From Codonopsis lanceolata (Eukaryota; Streptophyta; Magnoliopsida; Asterales; Campanulaceae), in contig CM028378.1 of assembly GCA_013146195.2 (NCBI GenBank), positions 14,925,828 through 14,989,827 of the forward strand: a DNA stretch of 64,000 nt, written 5' to 3'. Position 1 is the first letter of the stretch. Each line of letters starts with the position of its first letter. The position numbers and the translations under genes were made by a program. This document shows, piece by piece, positions 57,629 through 64,000 of the stretch. The notes beneath the pieces were generated by a model. That model saw only the letters and a list, made by a program, of their open reading frames with translations. It was not told the DNA's origin and made no database searches.

Positions 57629-58035
57629 ATGGCAATTATTGACCTCCTCAAAGAATTCGTGGACATTTTTGCATGGTCCTACGAATATATGCCTGGGTTG
57701 AACCCAGCCATTGTTGAACACCGGATCCCCATTTATCCGGATGCTCGTCCAGTCAAACAGAAGCTCCACCGAATCAAACCAGAATGGTCACTACAAGTAA
57801 AGGAAGAAATCACGAAGCAGCTACGTCTCAAATTTATTCGGGTAGTAAAATACCCGATCTGGCTGTCCAACATAGTGACTGTTCCAAAGCCTAATGGGAA
57901 GGTTTGGATCTGTGTAGACTTCCGCGGCCTCAACAAGGCATCATCCAAAGATGATTTTCCTCTACCCAATATTGATATCGTGGTAGACGCCGTCGCCTTT
58001 CACAAAGTAAGATCCTTTGTCGACGGCACGCTGGG
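57629..58035 (+). pseudogene. Ogre element B reverse transcriptase, N-terminal part
   Basis: FVDIFAWSYEYMPGLNPAIV, ARPVKQKLHRIKPEWSLQVK, PNGKVWICVDFRGLNKASSK and FPLPNIDIVVDAVAFHKVRS are typical of Ogre/Tat RT. The frame ends in the palm region just after FVDG, where Athila inserted at 58036. The catalytic YVDD box is beyond the break. Confidence 0.9.
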
Positions 58036-59276
58036 TGATCGATGTATTTTATACGTCGATATTCTATACTTCTATGACTTAAATTGAGTTATTCCATGAG
58101 GCTTTTTGCTACTGATATGTGTTTTTCAGTGATTTTGTGAGTTTCAGGGTTTTAGGTGAAAGTATGCAAATTATAAGGATTTTTGGTGAAAATTCCAAAA
58201 AGGGGTCAGAGTGAAAAATTGAAGAAGAAAAGAAGATGACCAAGCTGGATACCTTGCGGTCGCAAGGTGTTATCTACCTTGCCTCCGCAAGCTAGGCAGA
58301 AAGTCAGAAAATCAACCACGGAGAAATCAAGGACCATGCGGACGCAAGGTGCCTCATACCTTGCGACCGTAAGGTAGTCATAATGCCCAGATTTGCGTTT
58401 TCACAAGAGATCTAATTGCCCTACAACTCCATGGTATAAATAGAGGTCGGTAGCCAGAGCATTGACGGCTGGAGACGGCTAGAAACAATTTTCTATAGCT
58501 TTAGAATAGATTTTAGGTTGTATAACATAATTAGTTGTTGTAATTACAAGTATTGAAGATCGATTCATGTATTCCATCATCTCCATGTGTTGTTCATCTT
58601 CAAGGATGAACTAAATCTTCATTAATCTAGGAGGTGGGAGGTAACTTGTATCGAATCTATGCTTTAATCTATATTTTTATTCATTCAATTCTTGTTGATT
58701 GTGGTGTTTATCAATCCCTATATTATTTCACTTTGAACAAATGAATGTAATCGTGAATAATAAAGGCCTAGAGGTGCGGATAACTGCATGATCAATGTGC
58801 ATATGTCGTACACTGGCTCACCATCACAATAAATTGGACCTATCGATGCACGAGAGTGATAAGTTAGGGTCAGGTTCCATATATGACCTAAGTGACAATT
58901 AGATCATATGTTCTTGTGCTTAGGATATAGAATGGATGAATTATTTGAAGATGGAGACTGAACGGTAATTCAACAGGCTATATCTATATTTTGTGAACGA
59001 ACCCAAGAGATTGAATGATAATTTATTAAAATAAGCATAGAGGAGATACAAGTGAAACCCGAATCCTAGATTTCCATCTACCATAAGATCTTCATAACCT
59101 GTAATTGCTGCTAATTAGTTAAACAAGAATAATAATAGTTAGATTAATAATTACTATCAATAAATCATACTATCTGTGATCTTCTTGTTTCTGTGGTTCG
59201 ACCCTTGCTTCCCAAAACTATTCTCCAATAGTCTTGTCCACTTGCAAGGAAAATAATTAAAATAAGACATCGATCA
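58036..59276 (+). repeat. 5' LTR of the Athila element (1,241 bp)
   Basis: It starts TGATCGATGT and ends ACATCGATCA, a perfect 10 bp inverted pair. A TATA box GTATAAATAGAGG lies at about 58433-58445. Near 58249-58380 are internal repeats of CCTTGCGGTCGCAAGGT, CATGCGGACGCAAGG and CTTGCGACCGTAAGG type, short palindromic motifs in U3. Confidence 0.9.
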
Positions 59277-59282
59277 AGTTTT

Positions 59283-59300
59283 TGGCGCCGTTGCCGGGGA
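59283..59300 (+). other. Primer-binding site of the Athila element (tRNA-Asp type)
   Basis: TGGCGCCGTTGCCGGGGA lies six bases after the LTR end. This is the standard Athila primer site, complementary to the 3' end of plant tRNA-Asp. Confidence 0.85.
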
Positions 59301-59445
59301 CAAGCTAGTTTACATAGTTAGTTTGTTGGTAGCGTAATTTTTAATTTAATTTTAGTTTTCAGTTTTTATAAAAATAAAAATACAAAAAGATTTTATTTTA
59401 TTTGTTTTTAATAGTTAGTTGTTTTAAAATTGCTTTATTTATTTT

Positions 59446-60485
59446 ATGCACGGTCGTAGATCTTTGAATCCTCAACTGGTAGAACTAAATCAAGATATAA
59501 ATAATATTAGAAAGAATCAAGAAGAGCTTGAAAATCTAGCAACCCAGCCTGATAATCAAGAACAATTGAATCAAGAGGATCCTCTGGTTGATCCTCCAAT
59601 GGATAATATTAATCAAAATCCTGAAAATCCGGTTCGCCCGGTTAATGTGAATCAAAGAGAAGAAGAACCTGCTAGAAGAAATATGGAAGTAGTCGTAAAT
59701 CAAAGAACTATTAATGATTTCAGTAGACCTTCATTAAATGTAGTAACATCATGTCTAGTCTTACCAGAGACAGTAAGGGATTTCGAATTAAAAGGTCATT
59801 ATTTTAATGCTATACCTTCTTTTCATGGAATGCCTAAACGAAGATCCTGTAAGTTTCCTAAGAGATTATGAATATATGATGAGTACTTTTCCTTTAGGAG
59901 GGTTGACTGAAGACCAAGTAAAAATGAAATACTTTCCAAGTGCATTAAAAGAATTGGCAAAGCGATGGTTTATGAATCTAACACCTAGTAGTGTTTATAC
60001 TTGGGCTCAACTTTATGATTTGTTTATGAGTAAATACTATAAGCATGCATCTCTCACTGAATATAGAAAACAAATCATGTCATTCCAAAATGAACCAGGT
60101 GAAACATTCCATGAGTCTTGGGATAGATTTAAAAATCTGCTTATTATGTGCCCTCATCATAATCTGGCTCAACATGTGTTAGTACTTCAATTTTATCATG
60201 GTCTTTCGCCGGGTTTACAAACTATGGTTGATAGTGCGGTGGTGGTTCTATTAATAGAATGACACCGATGCACTAGAGGAATTATTTGAGATGTTAAGTA
60301 TAAATTCTCAACGTAAAAGTGCAAGAGGTAAAAGTAGAAGTTTATATCAAGTTCAAGAAAAATCAGATACACAAGCTCAATTTGAAAATTGGCCAATTCA
60401 AGAAGCATGTGCTTTATGTGGATTATATTCTCATGCTACTAATTTTTGTCCATCAAGTGCTATGTATGCTGAACAAGCTAGCTAA
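59446..60485 (+). pseudogene. Athila gag relic
   Basis: Coding begins MHGRRSLNPQLVELNQDINN. Frameshifts at about 59850 and 60240 are needed to follow the capsid motifs NEDPVSFLRDYEYMMSTFPL, LKELAKRWFMNLTPSSVYTW and MSKYYKHASLTEYRKQIMSF. The C-terminus has the zinc knuckle CALCGLYSHATNFC (C-x2-C-x4-H-x4-C) at about 60408-60450. Another shift at about 60480 joins the protease part. Confidence 0.88.
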
Positions 60486-61719
60486 TGCCATGAACGTATA
60501 CCCTCAAAGACCAAGGAATGATCCCTACTCAAACACATATAATCCTGGTTGGAGGAATCATCCTAATTTTTCTTGGGGAGGAAATAAACCTTTACAACCT
60601 CAACAATTTCAGCCTCAACAACCACAACCTCAACAATTTCCAAATCAAGGTCAATTGAGAATTGAAGAAGTTCCAAAATCAGATGGAACAAGCAAAGGTC
60701 AAGCTGTCCTGATAAAATATTTACTTGAAGAAGTTGAAAATTTGAAGAAGCAAATTGCAAATTCTGAGACCGAGAAAAGAGAAGAAGGGAAGTTCCCTAG
60801 CCAAACCGAGCAAGCAAAATCTATCACTACTCTGCGAAGCGGTAGAGTAATAGGAGAAGAGGTAAGTGATCCTGTTCAATCTTCTAATGTGCCTGATGAA
60901 GTAGATAATTCTGAAAAAGAAGTTGAAAAAGATAAAAATGAAGATAATCAAACATCTAATCAAGAAGTAGAAGTAGAAGTCCCAAATAAAGAAAATCAAG
61001 TAGAAGTAGAAAAAAAGATAGAACAAGAAAAAGAGGAACCTTATGTGGCACAACCACCATATGTTCCTCCAATTCCGTTCCCAAGAAGACTTATGAAAAA
61101 CCGAATGGACAAACAATTTTTAGAAATTTATAATATGTTATCCAAAGTGAATGTTAACCTCCCTTTGCTTAACGTTATTAAAAATATTCCAGCTTATGCT
61201 AAGTTTTTCAAAGATCTTCACTCTAAGAAACACAAATTTGAAAACAATGAGAAAATTATTGTTTCTGAAAACGTAAGTGTTGTTTTACAACCCGAACTTC
61301 CCCCTAAGTTGAAAGATCCTGGTAGCTTTAATATCCAAGTCTCTTTGGGTAGCTCTAAAAAGATGAAAGCCATGCTAGATCTAGGAGCAAGTATTAACTT
61401 GATGCCTTTTTTGGTCTATAAACAATTGGGGTTAGGAGAACTAAAACCCACTAATATGTCCTTACAATTAGCTGATCGTTCAGTTAAACATCCCTTGGGT
61501 ATAGTGGAAGACATCCTAGTTCAGGTTGATAAACTAATCATTCCAGTCGACTTTGTGGTCTTAGAGATGGAAAGGAAAATTTGCACAAATAATGAAGTTC
61601 CTATCTTGTTAGGCAGACCTTTTATGGCCACTGCCAATACTATGATAAATGTTAAAAATGGTAAACTTACAATGTCAGTCCTAGGTGAAACTGTCGAAAA
61701 TCTGTTTTTGATGCTATGA
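60486..61719 (+). pseudogene. Athila gag-pol linker and protease
   Basis: After the knuckle come a Q/P repeat (QPQQFQPQQPQPQQFPNQ) and a charged coil. The aspartic protease has KMKAMLDLGASINLMPFLVY (D-L-G-A-S active site, normal in Athila), LQLADRSVKHPLGIVEDILV and VPILLGRPFMATANTMIN. The open frame ends at 61719, where the next frame begins four bases earlier, implying a small indel. Confidence 0.88.
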
Positions 61720-63182
61720 ATAGACCTAGTGACATGAATGCATGTTTCTCCATAGACGAAATCGAAAAATTAACAACTCAAAAGTTTGAGGAAAATAATG
61801 AAGATGACGACTATGAGAAAGATGTATTTATAGTTTATGATGATAGACCTATCCCTCCCATAAAAATTGACATTGAAGAGATAGAAAGAGAAATAGAAGA
61901 AGAAGAAAGACAAGAAAGAGAGAAATTAGAAGCTCTTAAAAATAAGAATAAAGATAATATGGAAAAAGAATTAGAATCAGAAATTAATTCTGATAAAATA
62001 GAAAAAGTAGAGGAAGAAATTAATGAAGAAGAAGAAGTAGAGATTTTAAAATCACTTTTTGAAGAAATAGAAATAGAGGATGAAAAAGTAGAAAATAATG
62101 AAGATGTTAAAGAAGAAAATATTGAGGAGGTTAAAGAAGAAGAAATAATTAAACCAGAAAATTCTGAATTTATTCCATCTGTTAAATCTCCTCCTGTTGA
62201 AGAATTAAAGTCATTACCACCCCACTTAAAATATGCATTTTTAGGGGAAGGTAAAACTTTACCTGTTATAATAGCAGCAGATTTAACTGAAGAACAAGAA
62301 GCAAGTTTGTTAAAAGTTTTATGGACACATAGAGAAGCCATAGGATGGTCCCTAGCTGATTTAAAAGGTATTAGTCCGTCTATGTGCATGCATAAAATAC
62401 ATTTAGAAGAAGGTAGTAAGCCTTCAAGAGAAAGACAAAGAAGACTTAACCCTCACATGGAAGAAGCCGTAAGAAAAGAAGTCCTTAAGCTTCTAGATGC
62501 GGGTATAATTTACCCGATTTCTGATAGTAAATGGGTTAGTCCAGTTCAGGTAGTTCCTAAGAAATCAGGAATTACAGTAGTTAAAAATGAAAAAGATGAA
62601 TTAGTCCCTACAAGAACTATCACTGGTTATAGAATGTGCATTGATTTGAGAAAACTAAATGCGGCAACTAGGAAAGACCACTTTCCCTTGCCATTTATTG
62701 ACCAAATCCTTGAAAGACTAGCCGGTCATGAATATTATTGTTTTCTTGATGGTTTTTCTGGTTACAACCAAATTCCTGTAGCACCCGAAGACCAAGAGAA
62801 AACCACCTTTACATGTCCTTTTGGTACTTTTGCATTTAGGAGAATGCCCTTTGGACTATGTAATGCACCAGCTACCTTTCAAAGATGCATGATATCTATA
62901 TTCTCAGATTTAGTAGAAAGATGTGTTGAAGTTTTCATGGATGATTTTTCAGTTTTTGGAAACTCTTTTGATCATTGCCTAGAAAATCTTACATCAGTCT
63001 TAAAAAGATGTTGTGAAACAAATTTAACTTTAAGTTGGGAGAAAAGTCATTTCATGGTCAAACATGGAATTGTCTTAGGCATGTTGTGTCTAATAAAGGA
63101 ATTGAAGTTGATAAAGCAAAAATTGAAGTTATATCACAACTACCTCCTCCAACTTCTGTTAAAGGTGTTAGAAGTTTTCTAG
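61716..63182 (+). pseudogene. Athila reverse transcriptase
   Basis: A long acidic, E/K-rich spacer (61800-62160) precedes ALGWSLAD-like AIGWSLADLKGISPSMCMHK and LNPHMEEAVRKEVLKLLDAG. The RT core then has VPKKSGITVV, GYRMCIDLRKLNAATRKDHF, FLDGFSGYNQIPVAPEDQEK, MPFGLCNAPATFQRCM and the catalytic VFMDDFSVFGNSFDHC (F-M-D-D in this lineage). A single-base loss in the LGHVVS-equivalent region near 63080 ends the match; the protein continues in another frame. Confidence 0.92.
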
Positions 63183-63949
63183 GGCATGCAGGCTTCTATA
63201 GAAGATTTATAAAAGATTTTTCAAAAATCTGTAAACCTCTATGTAACTTGTTAGCAAAAGACACAGAGTTTGTTTTTGATCAAGAATGCTTAAATGCATT
63301 TAATTTATTAAAAGAAAGATTAACCACTGCCCCTATTTTATCCGGCCCCGATTGGTCTCTCCCTTTCGAGATCATGTGCGATGCTTCAGATTTTGCAATT
63401 GGAGCCGTGTTAGGACAAAGGGTAGATAGGAAACCACATGTGATACATTATGCTAGTAGAACATTAAATGATGCACAACTAAATTACACAACAACCGAAA
63501 AAGAATTTTTAGCAGTTGTGTATGCATTAGAAAAATTTAGACCATATCTGTTAGGATCAAAAGTAATAATATTTTCTGATCATGCTGCTTTAAAATATTT
63601 ATTGAGTAAGAAAGATGCTAAGCCTAGACTAATTAGGTGGATGCTATTATTACAAGAATTTGACATTACAATCAAGGATAAAAAGGGAACCGAAAATGTC
63701 GTAGCCGACCATTTGTCTAGATTAGAATTTTCACCCTTACTTGAACGTCAATTTCTTGATAATACAATTCCTGTAAATGAAGATTTTCCCGATGAACAAC
63801 TTTTAGCAGTCAAAGATTCAGACCCTTGGTATGCTGATTTTGTCAATTATTATGTGTCTGATATTATAAATCCTGATTTTGATCACTATCAAAAGAAGAA
63901 ATTTTTGACCGAAGCAAAAAAATATTTTTGGGAAGAGCCATTTATATAA
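63083..63949 (+). pseudogene. Athila RT thumb, RNase H and start of integrase
   Basis: The frame continues with KIEVISQLPPPTSVKGVRSF and LGHAGFYRRFIKDFSKICKP. RNase H has FEIMCDASDFAIGAVLGQRV, ASRTLNDAQLNYTTTEKEFL, FSDHAALKYLLSKKDAKPRL and ENVVADHLSRLE, keeping the D-E-D-type acidic positions. A stop at 63947 precedes the integrase zinc domain, which lies past the window. Confidence 0.9.
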
Positions 63950-64000
63950 AATGTGTTCATTTATATAAAACTCTTTAATCAGCGATGTGTTAAAAAGACC

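Larger units (their letters stand above)
50605..58035 (+). mobile_element. Ogre-like Ty3/gypsy element B, interrupted in RT by Athila
   Basis: 5' LTR, primer-binding site, leader, gag, protease and the first part of RT are present. The rest is cut at 58035, where the Athila element begins. Long LTRs, a leader of more than 1 kb, and the gag/pol style fit the Ogre/Tat group. Multiple stops and shifts in gag and pol show it was already decaying or has decayed since. The 3' part should lie beyond the window's right edge. Confidence 0.85.
58036..64000 (+). mobile_element. Athila-like Ty3/gypsy retrotransposon (5' part, runs off the window)
   Basis: 5' LTR, tRNA-Asp-type primer site, gag, protease, RT and RNase H are present; integrase and the env-like ORF region would lie beyond 64000. 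RT style (CFLDGFSGYNQIPVAPEDQE, GTFAFRRMPFGLCNAPATFQ) and the primer site identify the Athila lineage. The five bases before the LTR, CTGGG (58031-58035), are the expected target duplication; the matching copy is outside the window. At least four frameshifts disable gag-pol. Confidence 0.9.

Noticed and set aside
1..64000. CRISPR arrays, bacterial-type operons or organellar DNA
   Set aside because: No regularly spaced repeats of that kind exist; spliced genes and plant transposons show nuclear plant DNA.
1..64000. tRNA genes
   Set aside because: TGGCGCCGTTGCCGGGGA and TGGCGACTCTGCTGGAGA are primer-binding sites of LTR elements, not tRNA genes; no cloverleaf was recognised by eye.

Overview
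The window is nuclear DNA of a flowering plant, most likely a eudicot. The evidence is large intron-rich genes with GT-AG introns, plant-type paralogues (a long-form organellar tRNase Z, a LETM1-like protein, Bet v 1/norcoclaurine-synthase-like proteins), and a heavy load of typical plant transposable elements: Tat, Ogre, Athila, Ale-like copia, MULE, hAT, Harbinger and Stowaway MITEs, and a Helitron relic. The species cannot be named from the sequence.

Layout. 1-3118: a hAT-like element end, a gag relic, a G-rich tract, and a Harbinger-type MITE that carries a second copy of its own family inside it. 3361-10868 (+): a complete 12-exon gene for long-form tRNase Z (906 aa). 11646-16767 (-): a convergent, complete 12-exon gene for a LETM1-like protein (677 aa). 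Introns of both genes host small MITEs. 17195-19331: the C-terminal relic of a Helitron helicase, AT-rich tandem repeats, and two copies of a block ending in (AT)n. 19506-29288 (-): a 5'-truncated Tat-lineage Ty3/gypsy element with an antisense accessory ORF that has its own promoter-like TATA box and 5'UTR intron, and a hAT insertion in its integrase. 29289-34174: an LTR fragment, a ~100 bp sequence shared with the tRNase Z upstream region, and a truncated Ogre-like element on the minus strand. 34175-37474 (+): the 3' part of an Ale-like copia element. 38946-41510: a 2.6 kb MULE with ~450 bp TIRs and an exact 10 bp target duplication, carrying a decayed F-box gene fragment (Pack-MULE). 41899-42027: a retroposed 5S rRNA fragment. 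42107-46521 (-): two tandem norcoclaurine-synthase/Bet v 1-like genes (161 aa each), one with an intron swollen by a gag-only copia element. 46640-48185: LTR-like and low-complexity element DNA. 48186-64000: nested Ogre copies (A truncated, B longer), with B cut in its reverse transcriptase by a 5'-complete Athila element that runs off the window end.

The host content is therefore four genes: two convergent organelle-related housekeeping genes and a tandem pair of small specialised-metabolism or PR-10-type genes. The rest is a layered archive of insertions. Relative order can be read for the chain Ogre A, then a copia-type LTR fragment, then Ogre B, then Athila. All retroelement coding regions that can be read carry stops or frameshifts. 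No wholly new system was found. The most unusual features are the self-nested Harbinger MITE, the F-box Pack-MULE, the antisense ORF with gene-like architecture, the 5S retropseudogene dated by its empty paralogous site, and the tRNase Z upstream sequence reappearing 26 kb away inside the retroelement cluster.
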